Shown piece by piece: positions 17,623 through 25,791 of a stretch of 64,000 nt of DNA. Location: NCBI RefSeq assembly GCF_000147875.1, contig NC_014507.1, positions 1,240,001 to 1,304,000 on the forward strand. The letters are read 5' to 3'. Source of the stretch: Methanolacinia petrolearia DSM 11571 (lineage in GTDB: Archaea; Halobacteriota; Methanomicrobia; Methanomicrobiales; Methanomicrobiaceae). The stretch's first letter is position 1; every line of letters starts with the position of its first letter. Below the pieces are notes generated by a model. That model saw only the letters and a list, made by a program, of their open reading frames with translations, was not told the origin of the DNA and searched no databases. The translations under genes and the position numbers were made by a program.

Positions 17623-19404
17623 ATGAGTCGTATTATACCAGAAATAGTAAGAGCAACCATTTTCATTCTCCTGCTTTTTTCAATTGCTTATCCTGCAGGT
17701 GCCGATGTACCCGATGAAAATGTATCCGATGCTCCCCTGTTTCCGGAAATATCAGGTTTATTTTCCGCAATTTCAGATCTCATCTTTAATACGAGTTCGG
17801 ATGGCGAAACAGGAAACGGAGGATCGGGAGATAATGATATTCTTGAAACTATAGAGAGCATTAATCTGGTAAAATATGAAGACAGGGGGCTTGACGGTGA
17901 TATCGGCGAATATATTAAGGAAAACATAAACAGCTCGATATCCCAGGAGATTTTCGAGGGGAAAAGTGATCTCCAGAGAGATCTTTACATCCTTTTGTCC
18001 GAATCACGCTCATATCCGGATGGTTTCTCAACGGATGGTTTTGAAATTTTCATCTACCCGCTTGTAACAGATGACGACCTCTCTTCCCCTTCCTCCCTTT
18101 CAAGGCCTAACGGATTGAAAATTACCTTATATGTCTATAGTATCAGTGAACCCGACGGAAAGACAATCCAGGTCTATGAGAAATATTCGACAGATATAAT
18201 CCGTGAAATCTATGAGGCTGGTTACGGGGATGAATTCGGAACAATTTACCTCAAATTCATCGATATGGATTCCGGGGATGAGATCCTTCATCTGGCTCTT
18301 GATGCGTCCGACTCCGAAGAGAACAGGAAATATTGGACCAGTCCCAGCTCATATATTGGCGTTGACGGCTGGTCCAAAGTGAAATTGAATAATGAGTATG
18401 GTATCGCGTATTATGAAGATAATACGAACAGGATTTGGATGGACCCTGAAGATTACCTGATTCCGGACGATTACCAGGACGAAGATCCAGATTCATCCGG
18501 TGAAAATGTTATATCCTATGATCCGCTTCTGACGAACTCCATTTCCGCTTCTTATGACAAAATCGTATCCATGGTGGATGAAATCGGGGAGCATTGTAAT
18601 AATGGCGAAAGGGATCAGGTGATAAGCACTGCAAATGATCTCGGTGACTATCTTTACAAACTAAAGAAAAACATAAATGAAATCCCTGTATCCAGTAATT
18701 TCTACGGGATGAAGTCGCAATATCTTAACGCTCTTGAATTGATATCAGATGCCTCGTCCGAGTACTGGCACTTTTCAATTTATCATGATTCTGACTCCCT
18801 GTCAGGTGCTTCTGAAGATTCAGTTGCAGGGCTGTCGATTCTCAACAGTCTTCTAGATGAAACAGGTGGTGCTCCGGTCGATATAGACGCACTGGACAGA
18901 CCTTCGGAAAAAAATACCCTGATTAATACATATTCCATGTTTGACACATTCCATTACAGGGATTCATCCGGATCGAATGACATCTCTTTTCAGGTAGACA
19001 ACTGGAACCTGAGAAACAGTTTATTGACTAAAAATGTCCTCACAGGAGAGCAGGAAACCATCTCTTCGGAGTATAATACTATATTCCTGGTTGTCACTGT
19101 GGATTTCACCCATTTGGGTTATCGCGGGGGCGGACCTGAACAGATCGTCACGCCTCCGGGATCTTCGTTTAAGCTTCAGTACGGTGGAACGGATTATGCA
19201 CCGCTTGATATAAGCGATTATCTGGAGAACTCCGGAGAACCTTATCAGTCGAAGAAGGTTGAAAGAAGAGAGATCTACAAATCGGTTCTCGTCTTCGAAA
19301 TAGAAAACAATCCCGGTCAGACATTTGATGATGAAGATACGTACCTTTCGGTGGACCTTGGAGATTATGGCGTTCAGACGTGGAGCCTTGAAAAACCTGA
19401 GTAA
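17623..19404 (+). CDS. Large secreted protein of unknown function
   Basis: The protein has 593 residues from the ATG at 17623, chosen because GGGAG stands 7 bases upstream and the protein then begins with a good signal peptide (about 1-27, hydrophobic core ATIFILLLFSIAYPAGA). The mature chain is acidic, rich in Ser, Asp and Glu, with no recognised domain, no cysteine cluster and no C-terminal membrane helix. A region around residues 330-420 is predicted helical (DKIVSMVDEIGEHCNN), while the C-terminal 150 residues look beta-rich (FLVVTVDFTHLGYRGGG), reminiscent of DUF4352-type domains. It lies downstream of the PEGA protein and may be part of the same cell-surface set. Function unknown. Confidence 0.7.
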   Translation: MSRIIPEIVRATIFILLLFSIAYPAGADVPDENVSDAPLFPEISGLFSAISDLIFNTSSDGETGNGGSGDNDILETIESINLVKYEDRGLDGDIGEYIKENINSSISQEIFEGKSDLQRDLYILLSESRSYPDGFSTDGFEIFIYPLVTDDDLSSPSSLSRPNGLKITLYVYSISEPDGKTIQVYEKYSTDIIREIYEAGYGDEFGTIYLKFIDMDSGDEILHLALDASDSEENRKYWTSPSSYIGVDGWSKVKLNNEYGIAYYEDNTNRIWMDPEDYLIPDDYQDEDPDSSGENVISYDPLLTNSISASYDKIVSMVDEIGEHCNNGERDQVISTANDLGDYLYKLKKNINEIPVSSNFYGMKSQYLNALELISDASSEYWHFSIYHDSDSLSGASEDSVAGLSILNSLLDETGGAPVDIDALDRPSEKNTLINTYSMFDTFHYRDSSGSNDISFQVDNWNLRNSLLTKNVLTGEQETISSEYNTIFLVVTVDFTHLGYRGGGPEQIVTPPGSSFKLQYGGTDYAPLDISDYLENSGEPYQSKKVERREIYKSVLVFEIENNPGQTFDDEDTYLSVDLGDYGVQTWSLEKPE

Positions 19405-19568
19405 TGAGATAAAGGAATTATTTATCATATTTTAAGGGGTCAAAACGTTTTTTGTTACAAAATCTGCTGAGATTTCTGTTAAAAGGGCAAAACTTTAATA
19501 ACAATAAAGTCCTTTTTATATCTGAAGCGTTTTTAAAACCTTTTAATCTTAATTTTAGGAGTGTGTTT

Positions 19569-20198
19569 ATGATGCACATGCAGAGTACCTCTGAAAATAT
19601 ACTTAAAGGGACAACAACAGTCGGACTTGTTTTTGATGGCGGAGTTATTCTGGCAACAGAAAGAAGGGCGACTATGGGAAATATGATCGCCAGCAAGAAA
19701 GCCAAGAAGGTCTACCAGATTGCAGACCGGATCGGGATGACGACTGCAGGAGGTGTAGGAGACGCCCAGCAGCTGGCAAGATGGGTCCAGGTAGAATGCA
19801 GCCTCTACAATATACGAAGAGGAAGAGAGATGTCGGTCGGAGCGTCAGCATCATTGCTCAGCAATATTTTGAACAACAACAGGATGATGCCCTACTATGT
19901 ACAGCTCCTCGTCGGCGGAGTGGATTCCGGCGGACCTTCGATATATTCGGTTGATGCACTTGGCGGAGCATCCCCGGAGGATGATATCGTCGCGACAGGC
20001 TCCGGTTCTCCATTTGCGTATGGTGTTCTTGAGGACAGGTTCGAGAAAGGCATGCCCGAAAAGGACTGCGTCGATCTTGCAATACGCGCATTGAGATCCG
20101 CAATGAGACGGGACTCGGCATCCGGCGAGGACATTAGCGTTGTTGTTATAACGAAAGACAAATATGAAGAATTTATGGAAAAAGGAATACAAAAATAG
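19569..20198 (+). CDS. psmB: Proteasome beta subunit
   Basis: The 209-residue catalytic subunit of the 20S proteasome has a short propeptide ([14 protein letters not shown]) that is cleaved before Thr to expose the N-terminal nucleophile in [11 protein letters not shown]. The catalytic Asp/Lys context ([15 protein letters not shown]) and [12 protein letters not shown] are conserved. The start at 19569 is preferred over upstream in-frame codons because AGGAG lies 8 bases before it and the propeptide then has normal archaeal length. It is followed after 39 bases by the aCPSF1 gene. The alpha subunit and PAN ATPase are not in this window. Confidence 0.96.
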   Translation: MMHMQSTSENILKGTTTVGLVFDGGVILATERRATMGNMIASKKAKKVYQIADRIGMTTAGGVGDAQQLARWVQVECSLYNIRRGREMSVGASASLLSNILNNNRMMPYYVQLLVGGVDSGGPSIYSVDALGGASPEDDIVATGSGSPFAYGVLEDRFEKGMPEKDCVDLAIRALRSAMRRDSASGEDISVVVITKDKYEEFMEKGIQK

Positions 20199-20237
20199 AA
20201 ATTATATATTTTTTTCTTTTTTAGGAACGATATTAAC

Positions 20238-22127
20238 ATGCTGATAGAAGAGAGGCTTAAAGAGCTTAAGGACAAGATCAACGACAAAGTCCCGGCAGGG
20301 ATCAATGTATCCAATGTTGAATTTGAAGGCCCGGAACTGGTAATTTATACTGACGATCCGAAGAAGTTCGCCGATGAGGCGGATCTGATCAAGGTCCTTG
20401 CACGGGATTTGAGGAAAAGAATAGTTGTAAGGCCAAATGTTCTCGAAGATCCCGAGCTCGCTGCAAAGGAAATAAAGTCAGTGGTTCCCGACGGTGCCGG
20501 GATCACCGATATGTTCTTCGATCCCGATACCGGAGAGGTTCTTATTGAGGCCGAAAAGCCAGGTGTCGTAATTGGAAAGAATGGAACGACTTTAAGGGAT
20601 ATTACAAAAGAGATCGGCTGGACACCCAAAGTTGTAAGAACACCTCCAATAGAGAGCACGACAGTCAAACAGATCCGCCAGTACCTGCGATCGGTAAAAG
20701 ACGAGAGGAAAGAATTTTTAAGAACGATCGGCCGGAGAATCCACAGGGACGTGACAAGCAAGGACAAATGGGTCCGTGTAACCACACTCGGGTGCTGCAG
20801 GGAAGTGGGTAGGGCCGCGTTCCTGTTGTCGACACCGGAGAGCAAGATCCTGATCGACTGCGGGGAGAAGCCGGGAAGCACCGAAGGTGTCCCTTACCTT
20901 TATGTTCCGGAGATCTATCCATTAAACACGCTTGACGCGGTGGTCCTGACCCATGCCCACCTCGATCACTGTGCGCTTGTCCCTCTTTTATACAGATACG
21001 GCTTTGAGGGACCTGTATACAGCACCCCGGCAACAAGGGATCTTGCGGTAATGCTACAGCTTGATTACCTCGAAGTGGTTTCGAACGAGGCGAACCAGGC
21101 ACCATACACTTCAAAAGAGGTCCAGGAGTACCTGAAGAAATCCATCGTTCTGAACTATGGGAGCGTAACGGATATCGCACCGGATATTAAGCTCACATAT
21201 CATAATGCCGGTCATATTCTCGGGTCGGCCATCGCTCATTTCCACGTCGGCGACGGTTTGTACAATATAGCATTCAGCGGAGACTTCAATTACGGAAAGA
21301 CGCGTCTGTTCGGCCCTGCGACATCCCAGTTCCCGAGGCTCGAGACGATCTTTGTGGAGAGTACCTACGGAGGTGCGAACGATATTCAGCCCTCCAAGAA
21401 AGATGCTGAGGAGAAACTCTACGAAGCCGTCAATACCACGATCAAACGCGGCGGAAAGGTAATCATCCCGGCTTTCGCCGTAGGCCGTTCGCAGGAGGTC
21501 ATGTTGACTCTCGAAGAGGGCATGAGGCTTGATAAGATTCCGAAGGTGAAAGTCTACCTGGACGGAATGATCAAGGAGGCAACGGCGATTCATACGACCT
21601 ACCCCGAATACCTCAACCCCGAGCTTCGGAAGCAGATCTTCCAGGACGGCATGAACCCCTTCCTCTCGGACTGCTTCGTGCAGGTCGACTCACCGGCGAT
21701 CAGGGAGAATGTCATTGGAGGTGAACCTTCGATTATCATAACGACGAGCGGTATGCTGAGCGGCGGGCCTGTGATGGAATACCTGAACGGTCTTGCAGCT
21801 GACGAGAAGAATATGCTGATATTCGTCGGTTACCAGGCTGACGGCACCATGGGAAGGAGGATCCAGAAAGGATGGAAGGAGATCCCAATGGGCAGGCGCG
21901 GCAGTATAGTAATAAATCTCGAAATCCAGACTATCGACGGTTTCTCGGGACACTCCGACAGGAACCAGCTGATGAGGTACATCAATCACCTGAACCCGAG
22001 ACCGGAGAAGGTCTTTACAATCCACGGGGACGAGAAGAGCGCGATAGATCTCGCATCTTCCATATACAAGCGTTTCAGGATAGAGACGCATGCCCCGAGG
22101 AATCTTGAAACGTACAGGATGATATAA
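20238..22127 (+). CDS. aCPSF1 transcription-termination ribonuclease (KH plus beta-CASP)
   Basis: The 629-residue metallo-beta-lactamase/beta-CASP nuclease is the archaeal relative of CPSF73. N-terminal KH-type RNA-binding domains (about 1-145; GVVIGKNGTTLRDI is a typical GXXG loop) precede the catalytic domain with the zinc motif HAHLDH near residue 240 and further motifs SGDFNYG and GFSGHSDR. The family cleaves U-rich 3' ends and terminates transcription genome-wide in methanogens. Length matches orthologues (630-640). It is probably co-transcribed with psmB upstream and with the MFS gene 16 bases downstream. Confidence 0.96.
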   Translation: MLIEERLKELKDKINDKVPAGINVSNVEFEGPELVIYTDDPKKFADEADLIKVLARDLRKRIVVRPNVLEDPELAAKEIKSVVPDGAGITDMFFDPDTGEVLIEAEKPGVVIGKNGTTLRDITKEIGWTPKVVRTPPIESTTVKQIRQYLRSVKDERKEFLRTIGRRIHRDVTSKDKWVRVTTLGCCREVGRAAFLLSTPESKILIDCGEKPGSTEGVPYLYVPEIYPLNTLDAVVLTHAHLDHCALVPLLYRYGFEGPVYSTPATRDLAVMLQLDYLEVVSNEANQAPYTSKEVQEYLKKSIVLNYGSVTDIAPDIKLTYHNAGHILGSAIAHFHVGDGLYNIAFSGDFNYGKTRLFGPATSQFPRLETIFVESTYGGANDIQPSKKDAEEKLYEAVNTTIKRGGKVIIPAFAVGRSQEVMLTLEEGMRLDKIPKVKVYLDGMIKEATAIHTTYPEYLNPELRKQIFQDGMNPFLSDCFVQVDSPAIRENVIGGEPSIIITTSGMLSGGPVMEYLNGLAADEKNMLIFVGYQADGTMGRRIQKGWKEIPMGRRGSIVINLEIQTIDGFSGHSDRNQLMRYINHLNPRPEKVFTIHGDEKSAIDLASSIYKRFRIETHAPRNLETYRMI

Positions 22128-22143
22128 GAAGGGTATACTGCAT

Positions 22144-23235
22144 ATGAAAGAACGCCTTTCGATAATTCTTGGCGTATTCGTCGTAATGGCACTTTCAAAT
22201 GCGGTTGTCCCGGTTCTTCCTTTTTTTGCGAAAGAGCTTCCTGCGGTGCAGGGTGCGATCTACTCCGCGTACTTCCTCGGTGCCTTTCTGACAGTCTACC
22301 CTGCCGGGTTATTGTCCGATAAGATCGGGAAGGTTCTTTTAATCAGGGCCGGTTTGATCCTGACCGTAATCTCGGGTGCAGCTATCGTCCTTTTCCACGG
22401 AGCTTATGAAGTGATCCTCTTCAGGGTCATTGAGGGAGTCGGCGCAGGGATGTTCATATCTGCCGCTCTCTCCTGGGTCAACGAGCAGGAGGATCACAAG
22501 CAGCTTAGCGGATATTTCTTCGGTTTCCTTAACCTGGGTCTTGTTCTCGGCCTCATTGTAACAGGACTTCTGGAGGAGCCATTCGGGGAGCGGAGCGGGA
22601 TGCTATTTTTCACTCTTGCATTGGTAATTCCCCTCTTGTTGAATATATCAGCCCGCGAGATTGTTCTGGTTGTGAAGGCCGAGGCGGAGACCCTGAGGAT
22701 TATATCGGATTACCGGTGGCTGTACCTCTCGACTGTGATCCTTGTAGGTTCGACCGGCGTTCTGACATCGCTTTATCCTGAATTTACAGATGAAAGTCCC
22801 GTGATGTTAAGCATTATAATCGGGATCATGAACGTTTCGACGATTATCTCCTCTTTTGCTGCGTCGAGAGCTACATTTAGGCCTGTTCCGGTTATCAGAA
22901 CCGGTGCGCTACTTATGGCGGTTTCCGTTGCGCTTGCATATTTTGCGCCTGAGGCTGGAATCCTGCCTGTAATAATCGTTTTTATACTCGTCGGTCTAAT
23001 TGCCGGATTTATACTGGTCGGGCAGACGGATTTCCTGGCCGGGACAGGATACAGGCAGGGAGTCGTGGTCGGCCTTTTCAACACTGCATCCTACGGCGGA
23101 ATGACGTTTCTTCCTTATGTGTCAGGGCTCCTGTCGCAGGATTTGAATTATTTCACGGGTTTCATTTTTACCGCCGTTCTTTCGCTGGTTGTTTTTTTTA
23201 CGATCGGAAGGTGCGAGTGCAGGAATCGTAGTTGA
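22144..23235 (+). CDS. MFS transporter
   Basis: The 363-residue major facilitator protein has about 11-12 membrane helices. The loop between helices 2 and 3, PAGLLSDKIGKVLLI, fits the G-(X)-L-(S/A)-D-(R/K)-X-G-(K/R) signature of the superfamily. It is shorter than the usual 390-420 residues. It sits 16 bases after aCPSF1 and is likely in the same transcript. The substrate is unknown; the closest style is the drug/sugar efflux group. Confidence 0.85.
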   Translation: MKERLSIILGVFVVMALSNAVVPVLPFFAKELPAVQGAIYSAYFLGAFLTVYPAGLLSDKIGKVLLIRAGLILTVISGAAIVLFHGAYEVILFRVIEGVGAGMFISAALSWVNEQEDHKQLSGYFFGFLNLGLVLGLIVTGLLEEPFGERSGMLFFTLALVIPLLLNISAREIVLVVKAEAETLRIISDYRWLYLSTVILVGSTGVLTSLYPEFTDESPVMLSIIIGIMNVSTIISSFAASRATFRPVPVIRTGALLMAVSVALAYFAPEAGILPVIIVFILVGLIAGFILVGQTDFLAGTGYRQGVVVGLFNTASYGGMTFLPYVSGLLSQDLNYFTGFIFTAVLSLVVFFTIGRCECRNRS

Positions 23236-23261
23236 AATCTCCTCTTTGTTTAATGATTTAT

Positions 23262-23592
23262 AGGGAGGGTGAAGTTCCCCCCTCCCTTGAACCCTCCCCC
23301 TCATGGCGATAGGTCGCAGTCGGGATGAGCAAGCATCCCTCCTGCTCCAAGTGAACTCCATTAAGTTGATCCACTAAAAACGGGTTTTGATTCCCTGAAA
23401 CTTTATTCTCTCCCGGCCGAGACAACCGAAGGGCTTCGCCCTTTCGAAACTTAAGGCGACCTTCGGTCACCAGTTCATTTCATGAAATGTTTTTTTCCCG
23501 GATGGGTAGCGTCCAAGCCGGGCTATCATCATTGCGCAAGTTTGCGCAGCAAACTTAGCGCCTGGGCTGCCCCGAAGGGGCTTATGCCCTGT
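23262..23592 (+). repeat. Modular palindromic intergenic repeat, copy B
   Basis: The copy begins with the GGGAGGGtgaagttCCCCCCTCCC hairpin and the gcgataggtcgc...gggatgagcaagcatccctcc block, as in the other copies. After an AT-rich spacer it contains ctctcccggccgag, then the block cgaagggcttcgccctttcgaaacttaaggcgaccttcggtcacc, then gatgggtagcgtccaagccgggctatc, the inverted repeat gcgcaagtttgcgcagcaaacttagcgc and gctgccccgaaggggcttatgcc. Block order differs from copy A, where the aacctggggcgacc block is last. It lies between convergent genes (MFS and the PKD protein). Confidence 0.85.
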
Positions 23593-23652
23593 AAGAAATC
23601 AGTTTGTTTGAAATTTGCTGTGAAAAAAGTTAATTTCCAAAAAAGAAAAAAA

Positions 23653-24306
23653 TTAATCCTTCAGTATCCCGATGTTCCTGAAGATCTGGAGAATTACTTC
23701 AAGATGATCCTCGTATGCCGCTTTGAGTTTGGAAAGTTCATTCGATATAACCGGAACCTTAAGCGAGAATGAAGGAACAGGGGTCGGTTCCGGTGTTGGT
23801 GTTGTCGGGATTGTCGTTGCAACAGTTGTCGGCGGGGCTGTTGTCGGAACTGGTGTAGGAGTTGCAGTCGGCTCGGGCGTCAGGTCGATAATGTCATTCA
23901 GGTTCCATGCATCTTCTACTACATATACGGTATTTTCTGTCTCTTCGTAATTTCCGCTGCTGTCCATAACCGACAATTTAACTTTGAACCTGTAGTCGGC
24001 ATCGTCCGCTTCATCTTCGGTATAGATATGGACAGGGTTTTGTTCGGAGGAACCCCACCAGTCGTCCTCGCTGAACTCCCAGTCCCATGATATGGGTGTG
24101 CCGTTAGTAGTCTTGTCGGTAAAATGTACTTCGTATATGGTTCCTGAGTAACTCAGGTAATCCGTGTATGATGTCCAGTCATCTGTATTTATCCTGTAGA
24201 CCTGCCAGTCGAAAGCAGGTTCTATGGCTGCTGCAGGTATCACAATTAGCAGGCATGTTAGTAACAGTGCAAAAAGAGCACTTATTATATTTCGTTTATA
24301 ATTCAT
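23653..24306 (-). CDS. Small secreted PKD-domain protein
   Basis: The 217-residue protein has a signal peptide (1-28, ending VIPAAAIE), one PKD-like domain at about 35-130 (ISWDWEFSEDDWWGSSEQNP is the typical WxWxF...NP core), a Thr/Pro-rich linker at about 145-177 (repeated PTPVPTTAP-like units, likely O-glycosylated and extended), and an amphipathic helix of about 35 residues at the C terminus instead of a membrane anchor. The ATG overlaps the stop of the Yip1-type gene by four bases, so both are translated from one message. A cell-surface function is likely; the ligand is unknown. Confidence 0.8.
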   Translation of the reverse strand: MNYKRNIISALFALLLTCLLIVIPAAAIEPAFDWQVYRINTDDWTSYTDYLSYSGTIYEVHFTDKTTNGTPISWDWEFSEDDWWGSSEQNPVHIYTEDEADDADYRFKVKLSVMDSSGNYEETENTVYVVEDAWNLNDIIDLTPEPTATPTPVPTTAPPTTVATTIPTTPTPEPTPVPSFSLKVPVISNELSKLKAAYEDHLEVILQIFRNIGILKD

Positions 24307-25367
24307 TTGAATCCCACCTTTCCGCTAATAATTACTAAATAGAACAAAGCTGCAAGGATCATTGCGGCAATTACCGATGATATGATCGCAGCACGCCCTT
24401 CTATCTCGTTGCATTCTTCAAGTCCTTTCGCCTGAAGGTATACGGTCCAGATTGGGGCAATATACAGCCCGAACAACGGGATCAATCCTATTGCTGCAAA
24501 AGGAGCAGATGCATACATGGTAACCTTCATCGACTCGTCAAGGAACATCTCCTCTCCGAAGATCCTGCTGATCGCGAACGTTAAAAGTCCGTATACGGCA
24601 AGTGTCAGGACAAGGAATATGAATACCTCAATTACTAGTGTTACAAGCGATGCGGGATTGCTCCCGAGACCGGAAAATGTGTCGAGACCGGGAAGAATTT
24701 TGCTTGCAAGAAAACCGGTGAGCATCGTATTGACGACTGCCGATATCGCCATAATGACAAGCATGAACTTCAGGCCGTCGCTGAGTTCATCCGAGTACAG
24801 TGAAGGAAATGTTCCTGAAGGATTTTTGAGAAGGCCTAAAAATTTATCCAGGAAGGAAAGGTACTGTCCGTTTCCATAATCCCTCTCTCCGTAGCCGTTT
24901 TCGAGTCCTGAATCATACTCGTCGTATTCGCTTCTACGGTAGTCGTCGGCCTGCCTGTATTCGTCGTGATAGTTTCCGTATTCATCCTGCATCGAGAGAT
25001 CCTGTCTTTTTTGCAGGAAAGGATCCCTCTCTGCTTCTTTTTCTGAATATCTTTTGGCCGATGCATCGGAAATAGCATATAAAACTCTGTCCCGATCACC
25101 TGCATCGGCAAATACTATCTGCATAGCATCCGTCATCCCGTTTGAATATCTTATTGAGAGTTCGATGCACGGTTCGTAGTACCCGCTCTGAACCGGCCTG
25201 AAACCTGTTATATATTCGTAATAATATGAAAACGGTGAAACCCCGGTCGATTCACGGGGCACGAATGCCAGACGATAATTAGTTACAGACAGCTGGTATG
25301 TATTCGCGCTCAGTTTAACTGTTGTCTGAACGATCGTCTGTTCCTTGGCATAGTCATATGTGTCCAA
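24303..25367 (-). CDS. Yip1-type membrane protein with N-terminal PH-like domain
   Basis: The protein has 354 residues. The N-terminal 115 residues form a beta-rich segment resembling PH-like/GRAM folds (QTTVKLSANTYQLSVTNYRLAFVP). A Tyr/Asp/Glu/Arg-rich low-complexity linker (about 115-170) follows, then a Yip1-like membrane domain with five helices (LKFMLVIMAISAVVNTML through the C terminus). Yip1-domain proteins in prokaryotes have no firmly known role. It is the first gene of a two-gene operon with the small PKD protein. Confidence 0.7.
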   Translation of the reverse strand: MDTYDYAKEQTIVQTTVKLSANTYQLSVTNYRLAFVPRESTGVSPFSYYYEYITGFRPVQSGYYEPCIELSIRYSNGMTDAMQIVFADAGDRDRVLYAISDASAKRYSEKEAERDPFLQKRQDLSMQDEYGNYHDEYRQADDYRRSEYDEYDSGLENGYGERDYGNGQYLSFLDKFLGLLKNPSGTFPSLYSDELSDGLKFMLVIMAISAVVNTMLTGFLASKILPGLDTFSGLGSNPASLVTLVIEVFIFLVLTLAVYGLLTFAISRIFGEEMFLDESMKVTMYASAPFAAIGLIPLFGLYIAPIWTVYLQAKGLEECNEIEGRAAIISSVIAAMILAALFYLVIISGKVGFK

Positions 25368-25530
25368 GAGATCACCTGCTTAAATATGCAACTTTAAATA
25401 AAATAGATTTATTGCAGAACCTGTGAGAGATGTGAACTGCTGTCAGCATGAACGCCTTTCGTAGATCTTCCCGGTATCATGGATTTGGTGGTCATGATTA
25501 CTATCGGACGGGTAAAGAAACAAAAACACT

Positions 25531-25715
25531 GTGGAGGCTCTCAACAGGAGCTACCCCGATTATCCCAAAGGAACGCCGGCACCCACCGTCGATCTGGTTG
25601 ATGCTCTGACAGGTGCCTGGGAAAAATTCGTCCGATATCCTGATCTTAATGGCCGGATGGCGATGAATTGAAAGAGATTATAAACGCACCTGAAGATGTA
25701 AAAAAATCAGGTTAA
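25531..25715 (+). pseudogene. Decayed gene fragment of unknown identity
   Basis: Inside a 424-base gap, translation from 25531 gives a well-behaved peptide, VEALNRSYPDYPKG followed by TPAPTVDLVDALTGAWEKF and VRYPDLNG. A one-step change of frame near 25651-25660 continues into DGDELKEIINAPEDVKKSG and a stop at 25713-25715. The joined peptide of about 60 residues is rich in Pro, Asp and Glu, like a real protein tail, whereas upstream frames are broken by stops. This suggests the 3' end of a former gene with a frameshift. The family was not recognised. The rest of the gap (25368-25530 and 25716-25791) holds only an AT-rich promoter region for uvrA. Confidence 0.35.
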
Positions 25716-25791
25716 AATCCGAACTTCACTTTCACACCGCCTGCCATTATGCTCATGTATATGAAACCAGATAACCTCTTTTATAAGAGAA

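Noticed and set aside
23482-23772. 96-codon plus-strand frame across the end of repeat copy B
   Set aside because: It overlaps the 3' end of the PKD protein gene on the other strand and has no ribosome binding site or family likeness.
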